From CAUZIB01 sp963663925 (GTDB lineage: Bacteria; Acidobacteriota; Vicinamibacteria; Vicinamibacterales; UBA8438): 64,000 nucleotides of DNA. Below, one piece after another: positions 1 to 8,645 of this stretch. The first letter of the stretch is position 1, and every line of letters begins with the position of its first letter. A model generated the notes under the pieces. It did no database searches, was not told the DNA's origin, and worked only from the letters and a program-made list of their open reading frames with translations. Both the position numbers and the translations under genes were made by a program. The stretch spans positions 2,356,001-2,420,000 of the forward strand of contig OZ250139.1 in assembly GCA_965237405.1 (NCBI GenBank), in the 5' to 3' direction.

Positions 1-1
1 C

Positions 2-94
2 ACGTCATCGGCGCGCGACAGTGCCCGGCGCGCCGAGGCGGTTGCACAGCACGGCCTCGAGGCGGCGCTCGCGCACCTGGCCGCCGGGCGCTGA
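2..94 (+). CDS. C-terminal fragment of an upstream transfer-operon gene (5' end outside window)
   Basis: An open frame of 30 codons runs in from the left edge and stops at TGA 92-94. Its Ala/Arg/Glu-rich residues look like the tail of a real protein in the style of its neighbours, and the stop lies 27 bp before the trbG start with an AAGGAG ribosome site in between, as expected inside an operon. In trb/virB operons the preceding gene would be a further transfer gene, but the fragment is too short to name. It could also be a chance open frame in high-GC DNA. Confidence 0.4.
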   Translation, partial: TSSARDSARRAEAVAQHGLEAALAHLAAGR

Positions 95-121
95 GGCCAC
101 GCCCACAAGGAGAGGAACCTT

Positions 122-976
122 ATGACCCTTCGACGCCCGACCGTTGCCCTGCTCTCGCTGCTCTGGATCGTCCCGGCGCTCGCCCAGGCGCAGGACGACG
201 CGCCCGACGCGCCGGCCGGCGCGTCCGTGCTGCAGGTGCATGACGTGGCCGATCAGATCATCCGCGTCAACACGCGCATCCGGCACACCACCGTGATTCA
301 ACTCCCGGCGGCTGAGACCATCCTCGACTTCATTGTGGGGGACTCCGAATACTGGCACCTGACCGGCGCGGCCAATCTCGCCTTTCTGAAACCCATCGGC
401 GAAGGCGTCACCACCAACGTCGCGCTGGTGTGCGAGAGCGGCCGGATCTATGCGTTCCTTGTGACCGAGCAATCCGGCCCGCCCCACTTGATCGTCCGCA
501 TCGGCGGCGATCCGAACAGCAGCCCGGCCACCGGCCACGTCCCCGCGTTCGTCGCGCGGTCGCGCGTGGCCGAGTATCAACTGATGGCCGAGGAAAGCCG
601 CGCGGCGGTCCTTGCCGCGCAGCAGGACGCCGAGGCGCGGATCACCGCCATGCGCCAGGACGCCAGCGCCCAGGTCGAGGCCTTTCGCGCGTCCTATCCC
701 ACGCGCTTGCAATTCCCGTATGAGCTGGACGACAAGGCCGCGCGCTGGCCGTTCCTGGTGCACGGCATGTGGCACGACGGGCAATTTACCTACGTCCGAT
801 CCACGGCTCAGGAGACACCCGCGCTCTACGAGAACACAGACGGCCAACCGTCCCTCATCCCGTACGACCTTGAGCAAGACGGCCTGTATATCGTGCGGCG
901 TCTTGTCGGGCGTGGCTGGCTCCAGATCGGGCGCGAACGCGCCGGCTGGAACGTGGACCTTGACGATCTGGAGTAA
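122..976 (+). CDS. trbG: TrbG/VirB9/CagX family conjugal transfer protein
   Basis: Periplasmic/outer-membrane core component of the type IV secretion channel, which pairs with VirB10. Residues 1-24 form a Sec signal peptide ending in an Ala-rich cleavage site. The middle (about 50-130) has the CagX/VirB9 pattern: a conserved beta segment around VNTRIRHTTVIQLP, then the YWHLTGAANLAFLKP stretch and the TNVALV strand. A short Ala/Gln-rich helix (about 155-185) precedes a second beta domain with WPFLVHGMWHDGQFTYVR, typical of the C-terminal VirB9 fold. Length 284 aa is usual. AAGGAG lies 7 bp before ATG 122, and the stop is immediately followed by trbI, so the two are coupled. Confidence 0.88.
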   Translation: MTLRRPTVALLSLLWIVPALAQAQDDAPDAPAGASVLQVHDVADQIIRVNTRIRHTTVIQLPAAETILDFIVGDSEYWHLTGAANLAFLKPIGEGVTTNVALVCESGRIYAFLVTEQSGPPHLIVRIGGDPNSSPATGHVPAFVARSRVAEYQLMAEESRAAVLAAQQDAEARITAMRQDASAQVEAFRASYPTRLQFPYELDDKAARWPFLVHGMWHDGQFTYVRSTAQETPALYENTDGQPSLIPYDLEQDGLYIVRRLVGRGWLQIGRERAGWNVDLDDLE

Positions 977-978
977 CC

Positions 979-2412
979 GTGATGCCGAACTGGACACGCA
1001 TGACCCCGCCGGCAGCCGGCGCCTTTTCGGCGACCTGGATCACCCGCATCGGCGGGCTGGTGTTCGCCCTCATCCTTGCGGGCGCGTTCCTGGTGCAATC
1101 GTGCTTTTCCACGGTGCCGACCGACCCGGAATCACTCCGTGAGCCAGAGGGGATCGCCGGCGCTCGTGCCGGGGCGCAACTCGGCGCGCGCGTGCAAGAC
1201 CTTGAGCAACGCGCGGCGCTCGACGCCGCAGCCGCCGAGCGGGAACTCGCCACCGAGGGCGCGGCACTTGGCGGCGGTCACGTGACGCCCGCCTTTAACG
1301 AGACGACCGGCGAACCCGTGCCCGGCGGCGGGCCGGGCATCGTCCCGTTGACCGAGGGTGAGGCCGAGCTGCGCGAAGTGTTGCGCCTTGAAGCGATCGA
1401 GCGGCGCACGCGCTCGCTGCGTTCCGCGCCGATTGCGATCACGTACCGACGCCCGGAGACCGGCGGGCTCGCACCAACCGCGGCCGAGCCCACCGCGGAC
1501 GCGCCGGTTGACGACAGCCGCGCGAGTCCTCCTCTCATCCCCGAACCCGTGAGCGTGATGGACACGATCCAGGCCCTCCAGGCGCTTGATGCGCAGCAGA
1601 CCGCCGGGGCGGAGCTCGACGCGGGGCGCGCGCGTCCGTCGGGGCGACAGATCCAGCCCCCGGCCGTGTCCCCGTTGGGGTCCACGGACAGCACGCGCGT
1701 CGTGCAGGGCGATCCCCTGAATCCGGCCATCGTGCGCGCACCCAACACCCCGCCCGGATGGGAGCGGATCTACGAAGGCTCGTTTCTCGAGGCGGTGCTC
1801 GTGAACCAACTCAACGGCGACTTTCCCGGTCCCGTCCTCGCGTCCGTCGCCGTGCCGTTCTACTCGGCCGACCGGCAGCGGATGGTGATCCCGCGCGGCG
1901 CGCGCGTGATCGGATCCGCCTCGGCTGTCGCCGGCCAGGATCAAGCACGCTTGGCCGTTGGGTTTCACCGCCTCATCTTCCCCGATGGTCGATGGGTGTC
2001 GCTGGAGTTTCGCGGGCTGAATCAGATCGGCGAGGGCGCGCTCAAGGACCAGGTGAACCGGCATTACGTGTCGATGTTCGCCAGCGTGGGCGCGGTCGGC
2101 ATTATGTCCGGGCTGACCTTGCGCGGGTCGAACCCGTACGGCGGCGGCATGGAAGGCGTGCGCGCGGGCGCCGGGCAAGGGCTCGCGCAAGGCGCGACCA
2201 GCATCCTCAACCGTTTTCTCAATCGACTCCCGACCATCACGATCCGCGCCGGCCACCGGCTCCGGATCTGGTTGACCTCCGATGTGCTGGTGCCGCGTCC
2301 CGGTGAGACCGGGCCGGCGTCAGACGCCGGCCGAGACCTGCCGTTCGGCCGCAGCGGGCCGGGTGTGTCACCCGACGGGCCGCAGCGAGGCGAAGGACGG
2401 CGCAGCCGTTGA
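979..2412 (+). CDS. trbI: TrbI/VirB10 family conjugal transfer protein
   Basis: Inner-to-outer membrane spanning scaffold of the type IV secretion system. One N-terminal membrane helix (about residues 22-42) follows a short cytoplasmic tail. A long Pro/Ala/Glu-rich periplasmic linker (about 45-240) comes next, then the conserved TrbI beta-barrel domain (about 245-450) with YEGSFLEAVLVNQL, GPVLASVAVPFYS, MVIPRGARVIG and GFHRLIFPDGRW, all hallmarks of VirB10. Length 477 aa fits the family. The start is GTG 979 or ATG 982, 2-5 bp after the trbG stop. The C-terminal tail past residue 450 is Gly/Pro-rich and probably disordered. Confidence 0.88.
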   Translation: MMPNWTRMTPPAAGAFSATWITRIGGLVFALILAGAFLVQSCFSTVPTDPESLREPEGIAGARAGAQLGARVQDLEQRAALDAAAAERELATEGAALGGGHVTPAFNETTGEPVPGGGPGIVPLTEGEAELREVLRLEAIERRTRSLRSAPIAITYRRPETGGLAPTAAEPTADAPVDDSRASPPLIPEPVSVMDTIQALQALDAQQTAGAELDAGRARPSGRQIQPPAVSPLGSTDSTRVVQGDPLNPAIVRAPNTPPGWERIYEGSFLEAVLVNQLNGDFPGPVLASVAVPFYSADRQRMVIPRGARVIGSASAVAGQDQARLAVGFHRLIFPDGRWVSLEFRGLNQIGEGALKDQVNRHYVSMFASVGAVGIMSGLTLRGSNPYGGGMEGVRAGAGQGLAQGATSILNRFLNRLPTITIRAGHRLRIWLTSDVLVPRPGETGPASDAGRDLPFGRSGPGVSPDGPQRGEGRRSR

Positions 2413-2463
2413 CACGCCCGGCACGCGAAGGCATCCGGGCTTTTCAGGAGAAGGAGCGAACCG

Positions 2464-3354
2464 ATGAAGAAGATGATCCTGTGGACGATCGTACTACTCG
2501 GCCCCCTCACGTGGACCACCACCGCGCAGGCGATTTTCGGCATCCCCGACGTGGCGGCGCTGGCGCAGCGCGTCACCATCATCGCCAATCAAGGCATCCA
2601 GATCGGCCATGCCGTGACCGGCTTGCGCCGCGCCACGGAGCAGTTCAACAAACTCAAACAGCAGTACGACCACCTACGTGAGCAAGCCCTCGGGGAAATC
2701 GGCGCGCTGACCACACCCTTTACCGAGATCGCGGCGCTGCCCGGTCAACTGGTCGGGGCCGGCCTGTCATGGCGCACCGACTTTACCAACACCGACGCGG
2801 CCGGGCTGGTGGATGCGCTCGACCTGTTCAGCAACGACGGCACGCCGTTGACGGACTACTGGCGCGACCGCTTGAACGCCGCGCCCGCCGTCACCGAACA
2901 ACAGGTCCTGGCCGCGTACAGCACGCTCCCCGTCGGGCTGGCGGACCGCGCGGCCGAGAACTACCGCCGAGACGCCGCCGCCGGCGCACGCCGGACGGCC
3001 ATGAGTCATGGTGTGAACGACGCCGCCGCGTTGGCCACGTCCACGGTGAAATCGGCGCTCGATTCCCTGGCCGCGCTGCGCGGACAAACCAACGCCTCCG
3101 GCACCGCGCTCCAGCAAGCCCAGGTGGCCGGCCTCATCACCAACGGGGAAGTGACGGCCGCGCTCGCGCAACTGCTCGCCTTCCAGGCGACCCAGGAGAC
3201 GGCCCAGGAACTCGAGGCCGAGACGCGACGGCGCGAACGCGCAGCCGCGCGGCTTGCCATCCAGGAAACCGCGCGCGAGGACTACGACCGCCGGCTTGCC
3301 GGCATCGACGCCCACCGCGACGGCGGCGACGCCCTCCTGTTTGCCATCCGCTAA
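2464..3354 (+). CDS. trbJ: TrbJ/VirB5-type conjugal transfer protein
   Basis: Secreted/periplasmic minor pilus protein of P-type conjugation systems. A signal peptide (residues 1-23, cleavage after TTTAQA) precedes a helical region typical of TrbJ: the FGIPDVAALAQRV start, an RATEQFNKLKQQYDHLREQ coiled coil, and a long Ala-rich helix near the C-terminus (about 190-280). At 296 aa it is slightly longer than typical VirB5. A strong AGGAGAAGGAG ribosome site precedes ATG 2464. The position between trbI and trbL supports the call; sequence conservation in this family is weak. Confidence 0.75.
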   Translation: MKKMILWTIVLLGPLTWTTTAQAIFGIPDVAALAQRVTIIANQGIQIGHAVTGLRRATEQFNKLKQQYDHLREQALGEIGALTTPFTEIAALPGQLVGAGLSWRTDFTNTDAAGLVDALDLFSNDGTPLTDYWRDRLNAAPAVTEQQVLAAYSTLPVGLADRAAENYRRDAAAGARRTAMSHGVNDAAALATSTVKSALDSLAALRGQTNASGTALQQAQVAGLITNGEVTAALAQLLAFQATQETAQELEAETRRRERAAARLAIQETAREDYDRRLAGIDAHRDGGDALLFAIR

Positions 3355-3370
3355 GGCGTGAGTACGTCCC

Positions 3371-4519
3371 GTGACCAACGACCACCGAGGACACCCGGAG
3401 CATCGTCACGTGGTACGCGCCCTGCACGGGCGCATGCCGGCCTCACGGAGCGGCGCTCTGCGCCCGCTCATCCGCGCGGCGGGCTTCGCCCTGGCCGCGC
3501 TGCTCTTGTGCGCCGCGCCCGCCCTGGCGCAGCAGCAGATCGATCCCTCCGTCCCGACCAACATCCCCCCCGAAAATCAAAACGACTTCAAAGGGTATTT
3601 GGATCAGGTCATGGACGACATCATGACCACCAACGGGCCGGTCATCTTGAACGCCGGCAACACCCTCTGGCGCGGACTCGCGGCGATCGTCGTCGTCTGG
3701 ACCGGCGTGAAGATCGCCATGTCCGGCACGTTCTCCATGTGGACGATTATCGAGCTGGTGATCGGCTTGTGGATCCCGTGGGTCATGCTGCAGTTTTACG
3801 CCACGCCGATCCCCGGCGTCGGCTTCACGTTCCCCGGAATGATTGCCGGCGGCGGCAACTGGCTCCACTCGTTTTTTCTGGCCGACATTGTGCCGGCCAT
3901 GCAGATCGAGCTGTCCAATCTGGTGCACACCCAGACCACCGCCGTCTCCGATGCGTGGGCCGGCACATCCTGGCTGGAGCTGTACACGGCCCTCGGGGAT
4001 GTCGTCGGCACGCTCATCGTCGGCACGTCGATGATGCTCTTCATTTTTCTGTGCCTGGTCGTCATCTACGCCGTGACCTACGCCCAAGTGATTTGGGCGC
4101 ACATGGCGATGCTGATCCTCACGTTCATCGGGCCGATGATGATTCCGTGGCTCGTGTTCGAGCCGATGGCGTTTCTGTTTTGGGGCTGGTTCCGCAGCAT
4201 GATCACCTTCGCGCTCTACGGTGCGATGGCCGGCGCGATCATGCGCGTCTTCATGAGCGTGTGCCTGGGGTATATCACCACCTTTTCACAGGTCTCCGAC
4301 ATTGAAAGCCCCGTGCAGATGGTGAGCTGGGTGCTCATCCTCTTGCCCTTGATGGTGGCCGGCGTGCTGTCGTCGCTCAAAGTGGGTGAGCTGGCCGGGA
4401 TGCTGGTGAGCGGCGGCGGCGGCGGCGGCGCGGGCATGACCGGCGCGTTGATGATGGCGGCGACCGGCGGCAAGGCGATGCTCGCCGGCAAAGCCGCAGG
4501 CGCGGCAGGGGGGAAATGA
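3371..4519 (+). CDS. trbL: TrbL/VirB6 family conjugal transfer membrane protein
   Basis: Polytopic inner-membrane component of the secretion channel. An N-terminal signal-like helix (FALAALLLCAAPALA) is followed by about six membrane helices between residues 85 and 350, including IAMSGTFSMWTIIELVIGLW and MMLFIFLCLVVIYAVTYA, and a Gly-rich C-terminal tail with a run of glycines around residue 350. This matches TrbL/VirB6 topology. The frame opens at GTG 3371; ATG 3434 just before the signal-like helix is an equally plausible start. It overlaps trbF by 4 bp (ATGATG/TGA), indicating translational coupling. Confidence 0.8.
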   Translation: MTNDHRGHPEHRHVVRALHGRMPASRSGALRPLIRAAGFALAALLLCAAPALAQQQIDPSVPTNIPPENQNDFKGYLDQVMDDIMTTNGPVILNAGNTLWRGLAAIVVVWTGVKIAMSGTFSMWTIIELVIGLWIPWVMLQFYATPIPGVGFTFPGMIAGGGNWLHSFFLADIVPAMQIELSNLVHTQTTAVSDAWAGTSWLELYTALGDVVGTLIVGTSMMLFIFLCLVVIYAVTYAQVIWAHMAMLILTFIGPMMIPWLVFEPMAFLFWGWFRSMITFALYGAMAGAIMRVFMSVCLGYITTFSQVSDIESPVQMVSWVLILLPLMVAGVLSSLKVGELAGMLVSGGGGGGAGMTGALMMAATGGKAMLAGKAAGAAGGK

Positions 4520-5181
4520 TGGGCCAGACCGAACAGGACAGCGGGAAGACGTACGCCGATATGTGGGGCGAGGCGGTGCACAGCAACCGGCACTTACGGG
4601 TGCTGTCGATGGGGCTGGCCGGGCTCGTCCTGTTGCTGGTGGTCATCATCATCCGGCTGTCGTCGGTGGAGCTGCCGAAGCCGATTGTCGTCCGCGTGGA
4701 CGAGGTCGGCCGCGCCGAGGCGCTGGCCTATGACACGGTCGAAGCCCAGGCCGATCCGCTGGACCCGACCACCAAGTATTTCCTCAACCGCTGGATTGAT
4801 GACTACTACAGCCGGCGCGGGGCGACGGTCGAAACCGCGTGGCCGCGCTCGCTCCGGTTTCTGACCACCACCCTGGCGAATGAAGCCTTCCGCGTGGAAG
4901 GGGAGAACGTCGCCATGCTCGCGGCCGGCGCGGCCCGCGACGAGTTGCAAGTTGAGCGGGTCGTGCTTCGCATCCAAGCGAACCCGCAACCCCCCCACGG
5001 CGCGGCGGCGGACTTCGATCTCGTGCGCCTGGTGAACGGTGCGGAAGTGAGCCGCGACCGCTGGACGCTGTCCCTCCAATTCACCTTTCTGGACACGGTT
5101 GATCCCGAGCTGATGATCGTGAATCCGATGGGTCTCCTCATCACGTACATGCGCGGCGATCGCGCGCTGGTGACAGGATGA
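4516..5181 (+). CDS. trbF: TrbF/VirB8 family conjugal transfer protein
   Basis: Inner-membrane assembly factor of the type IV secretion system. A short cytoplasmic N-terminus (YADMWGEAVHSNRHLRVLSM), a single membrane helix (about 30-48) and a periplasmic NTF2-like VirB8 domain (about 60-215) are in the usual order. The segment PTTKYFLNRWIDDYYSRR and the LTLQFTFLDTVDP-like strand fit TrbF, and 221 aa is the usual length. The start overlaps the trbL stop by 4 bp, and its own stop overlaps the next start, so the row is one transcript. Confidence 0.85.
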   Translation: MMGQTEQDSGKTYADMWGEAVHSNRHLRVLSMGLAGLVLLLVVIIIRLSSVELPKPIVVRVDEVGRAEALAYDTVEAQADPLDPTTKYFLNRWIDDYYSRRGATVETAWPRSLRFLTTTLANEAFRVEGENVAMLAAGAARDELQVERVVLRIQANPQPPHGAAADFDLVRLVNGAEVSRDRWTLSLQFTFLDTVDPELMIVNPMGLLITYMRGDRALVTG

Positions 5182-6206
5182 CGACGAGCCCCGCCCCGGA
5201 GACACCGAGCCCCGTCACGGTCCCGACGCTCGAGGACCGCGCCGGCCAGCTCGCGGCCCTCGGCTGGAGCGGCCGAGAGGCCGAATGGATCGCCCTGGTC
5301 GCGCTGCATACCGGCGTCTTTACGCGGTCGCAATACGGCGCGTACCTCAACGCTGGTAATAACCGAAAACCTGCCGCCGCGCTTGTGCGCGCGCTCCTCG
5401 ACACGCAGCTCGCCATCGAGGACGAGCGGGCCATCTTCCCCGGCGGCGCGCGCGCCGTCCTCCTCACCGGCAAAGCCCCCTATCGCGCGCTGGGCATCCC
5501 CGACGTGCGGCACCGCCGGGGCAAGGACGCAACCACGCAAGTACTCATGCGCCGCTTGCTCTCGCTCGATTACCTCATCGAGCGGCCGACCCTCGGATGG
5601 CTCCCGACCGAGGCCGACAAAGTGCAGCGGTTCGAGGCCCTTGGCATCGACCGGGGCACCTTCCCGTACCGGATGTACGGCCCGGAAGGGAAGCCGCAGA
5701 TCCCGCGCTACTTCGCGTTCAAGCTGCCGATCGCGGTCGACGAGCACATGGCGACGTTCGTGTACGTCGATCCGGGGCAGACCACCGATAGCGAGCTGCG
5801 CGCGTGGGGCGTGGCCCACGCGCCGTTGTGGGCCGCGCTCCGGGCGCGGACTTTCGCCGTGCATGTCGTCGCCGTCGGCACGGGCGCCGAGGCCGCGGAA
5901 CGCGCCGCGCCCGTCCTGAAACGCTGGACCCAGGACGGAGACGGCCAGGGCGCGGCGGACCCGGCCGGGCCGACCAAGGCCGACCGGGACATCCGCCAGG
6001 AAATCGCCCGGCTTGAGACAGCGATTACCGCCGGCAATCGTGACCTCTTGCGCGCGGCCGGCGGGTTCGACACGGCGGCAGATCGTCTTGAGTTGTTGCA
6101 ACAACTCCCCGACGGCACGCCCACTAAGGCGACGGCGCGAGGGGCGATTGACCGCTTCACGATCTGGCCCACCGTCCGCTTGACCACCCCCGAGGTGGCG
6201 ATCTAA
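5178..6206 (+). CDS. Winged-helix protein resembling the replication-relaxation family
   Basis: A 342-aa soluble protein overlapping trbF by 4 bp. Residues 30-110 look like a winged helix (GVFTRSQYGAYLNAGNNRKPAAALVRALLDTQLA, then a wing ending GKAPYRALGI), the arrangement seen in replication-relaxation-like proteins of conjugative elements. A second region (about 130-260) is a mixed alpha/beta domain. The C-terminus (about 275-342) is helical. Its place inside the transfer operon suggests DNA processing or operon control rather than channel building. The family call rests on pattern only and no catalytic residues are evident. Confidence 0.5.
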   Translation: MTTSPAPETPSPVTVPTLEDRAGQLAALGWSGREAEWIALVALHTGVFTRSQYGAYLNAGNNRKPAAALVRALLDTQLAIEDERAIFPGGARAVLLTGKAPYRALGIPDVRHRRGKDATTQVLMRRLLSLDYLIERPTLGWLPTEADKVQRFEALGIDRGTFPYRMYGPEGKPQIPRYFAFKLPIAVDEHMATFVYVDPGQTTDSELRAWGVAHAPLWAALRARTFAVHVVAVGTGAEAAERAAPVLKRWTQDGDGQGAADPAGPTKADRDIRQEIARLETAITAGNRDLLRAAGGFDTAADRLELLQQLPDGTPTKATARGAIDRFTIWPTVRLTTPEVAI

Positions 6207-6383
6207 TGGTGCCCCCGCACTGCGCCCCGTTCCGTGGCAGGCTGCGTGGCAGGCTCCGTGGCAGGGAACACGGGACGCAGACAGCGGGGGGGGTGTCCCA
6301 AGAACAGCCGGGGGGGGTGTCCCATCCCCCCCGGCCATTGTTCGCTGTCGTTGTTCGGGTTTGTCGTCCTAGACCGGCCGACC

Positions 6384-6451
6384 CGAACCGCGCCAGCGGA
6401 GAGGGAAGAGACGGGAGCGACCCCCCCTTTTTCACCGCTGGCGCGGTTCGG
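6384..6451. repeat. 17-bp perfect inverted repeat
   Basis: The left arm CCGAACCGCGCCAGCGG (6384-6400) is exactly complementary to the right arm at 6435-6451, with a 34-nt loop. The loop contains the left arm of a second inverted repeat (6411-6423), so the two hairpins cannot form together. There is a T5 run inside the loop rather than after the stem, so this is not a standard terminator. Confidence 0.75.
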
Positions 6452-6528
6452 CAAGGAGGGGGGTGTCCCACCCAGTGTCCCACCGGGTGTCCCATCCCCC
6501 TCCCGCCGTTGGGGAGGTCGCTCCCGTC
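6411..6528. repeat. 13-bp inverted repeat interleaved with the previous one
   Basis: GACGGGAGCGACC at 6411-6423 pairs exactly with GGTCGCTCCCGTC at 6516-6528. Its left arm lies in the loop of the 6384/6435 hairpin, giving either alternative folds or a pseudoknot-like arrangement upstream of traG. Confidence 0.7.
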
Positions 6529-6599
6529 TGTAGGTATCCCTGCGGGAAGGCTCCCCGGCCCGCACGCGGGCCGGACGACGAGTAGAGACGAGCGGCCCC

Positions 6600-8645
6600 A
6601 TGCTTGACCCACTCATCCGCGCCTTCCTGGTCGTCGGCGGCGTGAGCGTCGGGTGCGCCTGGACGTGGCCCGGCGCGTTTCCCGAGGCCGATCCCGTGGC
6701 GGTGCTCGTCCGCTACCACACCCCGAACGTGTATCGCGCCGTCGTCGCGTGGTACTACGTGGCGCCCGGCGTGGCCGTGTTTCTCGCCGGGCAATTTCTC
6801 ATCAGCACATCCCGGATCTGGTTCGCCCGGATGGGCGTCGGTGTAGGGCGCCGGTCCCGGCTCCCCACGTGGCCGCTTTCGCCTTCGGCCGATGGGCCGG
6901 CGATCGTCGTCGGCGAGGTCCATCACCCGGTCCGAGCCATCGAGAGCCCGGCTCCCGAATGGCTGACCATCCCCGAGCGTGGACTCTATACCGGCGTGGC
7001 GATTTTCGGCGCGGTCGGGTCCGGCAAGACGTCGGCGTGTATGCACCCGTTCGCCCGCCAGCTCTTGAGCTGGCAAGCGACGAATCCCGAGCGGCGCGCC
7101 GCCGCGCTCGTCCTTGAAGTGAAGGGGGATTTTTGCCACGACATCCGCCGGATGCTGACCGAGCTGGACCGAGGCGAGGACTACATCGAGCTGTCCCTTG
7201 ACGGCCGGCTGACGTGGAATCCGCTGAGCGCCACCTGGCTCGATTCGTACTCGCTCGCGTACACGGTCGCGTCCCTCCTCAATCAACTCTTCGGCAAGGG
7301 CAAAGAACCGTTCTGGCAACAGGCCTACACCAACCTCGTCCGCTGGATCATCGAGCTGTACCGGGTGCTGCCCGGCGGATGGGTGACGCTGCGCGACGTG
7401 TACCACTGCGCCATCGACAAGGCGCTGTTCGCCAAGAAGATTCAACAGGCCCAGACCTACGCGGCCGATATGTCCGACACGCGGATCACCATCGCGGCGA
7501 CGGCACTGACAGGCGACCATCTGACCCCGCTTCGCCGTCTCGGCTTTCAGCCGAACCCGGCCGACCTGACCCGCTTCCAGACGCGCGCGGACCCGGCCGC
7601 GTTCGAGTACCTCAAGACCCACACGATCACGTACGACCGAGAGCGGGTCGAGAGTACGACCGCGCAGGAGATCCGGCTCCGCGTCGAAGCCGTGCATCGC
7701 TGGTACGTCCACGACTGGAACACCCTCGATAACAAGATTCGGTCGAGCATCGTGGAAGGCATCTCCGTGTTCCTCAGCATGTTCGACCTGCCGTCCGTGG
7801 CGCGCGTGTTTTGCCCCGCCGCGCCCGCGGCGCGACGGTTCCACGACTCGGCCGGCGACGCGCCCGGCACCGACCCCACGCCGCTCGCGGCGACCGCCAT
7901 GAAAGGCGTCGATCTTCCGCCTCTCGATGCACTGATCGAGCGCGGGAAGGTGCTGGCCCTCAACATGCCCGCCGGCACCAACCCGGCGCTGGCCCGCGCC
8001 GTCGGCGTCATGCTGAAAAATGCGTGGCTCCAATCGTTGTTGCGCCGGCCGGCGATGATGAAGGCCGAGCCCGATCGCTACGTCCGGCCGGCCATCTTTA
8101 TCTGTGACGAATACCAAGCCTTCGCCAGCGTCGGCGAGGACGATCCGAGCGGCGACGAGAAAGCCTTTGCCCTCACCCGGCAGTGCCGGGTGATCCCCAT
8201 CGTCGCCACGCAGTCCATCAGCTCGCTGCGCTCCGTGCTCGGCAGTTCCGAGGCGTGGCGGACGCTCCTGCAGACGCTCCGCACCCGGATTTTTTTGAGC
8301 TTGAGCGACGAGGCCAGCGCCGAGATCGCCTCGAAGCTCTGTGGGCAGGTCCGCAAGCTCAAAGCCACCTACGCCATCAACGAAACCTCCCGGCAGAGCG
8401 GGATCAATTTTCTGTCCGCCCAGGCCGGCGGCGGGCGCGGCAGCGTCGGGGCGAGCAAGAGTTTCACTGACCACCGCGAGGCGGTGTTTCAGCCGCGCGA
8501 GTTCGCGCTCCTCGGCAACTGTCAGGCGATCTGTCTCCCGTACGACGGCGTGCAGTCCTTGCCCCCCCGGCGCGTGTACCTCAAGCCCCACTATCTGCCG
8601 GCGGATCTCCCGTACTGGCACGCGAAACGGACCGGCCAGCTATGA
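6600..8645 (+). CDS. traG: Type IV secretion coupling ATPase TraG/VirD4
   Basis: Hexameric inner-membrane ATPase that delivers the relaxase-DNA complex to the secretion channel. Two N-terminal membrane segments (about 5-22 and 48-72) precede a VirD4-type motor domain with Walker A GAVGSGKTS at residues 137-145 and a Walker B segment FICDEYQAF near residue 500. The ALVLEVKGDFCHDIRRML region and the ATQSISSLRSVL motif near 540 are characteristic. 681 aa is within the normal range. ATG 6600 follows a GAG-rich ribosome site. The 3' end overlaps trbB by 4 bp. Presence of a coupling protein means the system is conjugative rather than effector-only. Confidence 0.88.
   Translation: MLDPLIRAFLVVGGVSVGCAWTWPGAFPEADPVAVLVRYHTPNVYRAVVAWYYVAPGVAVFLAGQFLISTSRIWFARMGVGVGRRSRLPTWPLSPSADGPAIVVGEVHHPVRAIESPAPEWLTIPERGLYTGVAIFGAVGSGKTSACMHPFARQLLSWQATNPERRAAALVLEVKGDFCHDIRRMLTELDRGEDYIELSLDGRLTWNPLSATWLDSYSLAYTVASLLNQLFGKGKEPFWQQAYTNLVRWIIELYRVLPGGWVTLRDVYHCAIDKALFAKKIQQAQTYAADMSDTRITIAATALTGDHLTPLRRLGFQPNPADLTRFQTRADPAAFEYLKTHTITYDRERVESTTAQEIRLRVEAVHRWYVHDWNTLDNKIRSSIVEGISVFLSMFDLPSVARVFCPAAPAARRFHDSAGDAPGTDPTPLAATAMKGVDLPPLDALIERGKVLALNMPAGTNPALARAVGVMLKNAWLQSLLRRPAMMKAEPDRYVRPAIFICDEYQAFASVGEDDPSGDEKAFALTRQCRVIPIVATQSISSLRSVLGSSEAWRTLLQTLRTRIFLSLSDEASAEIASKLCGQVRKLKATYAINETSRQSGINFLSAQAGGGRGSVGASKSFTDHREAVFQPREFALLGNCQAICLPYDGVQSLPPRRVYLKPHYLPADLPYWHAKRTGQL

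Larger units (their letters stand above)
6207..6599 (+). other. Repeat-rich intergenic region upstream of traG
   Basis: No convincing gene. It is packed with G/C-runs and repeats: three 12-bp tandem copies of a CGTGGCAGGC-type unit (6231-6266), five GTGTCCCA units (four as GGTGTCCCA) scattered from about 6285 to 6494, two preceded by G runs, and two interleaved inverted repeats listed separately. Open frames here are low-complexity and overlap on both strands. The position before the coupling-protein gene would suit a transfer origin, attenuator or regulatory RNA, but nothing proves any of these. Confidence 0.5.

Noticed and set aside
6432..8621. 729-codon minus-strand frame opposite traG
   Set aside because: Shadow of the coupling-protein gene, which has Walker motifs on the plus strand.
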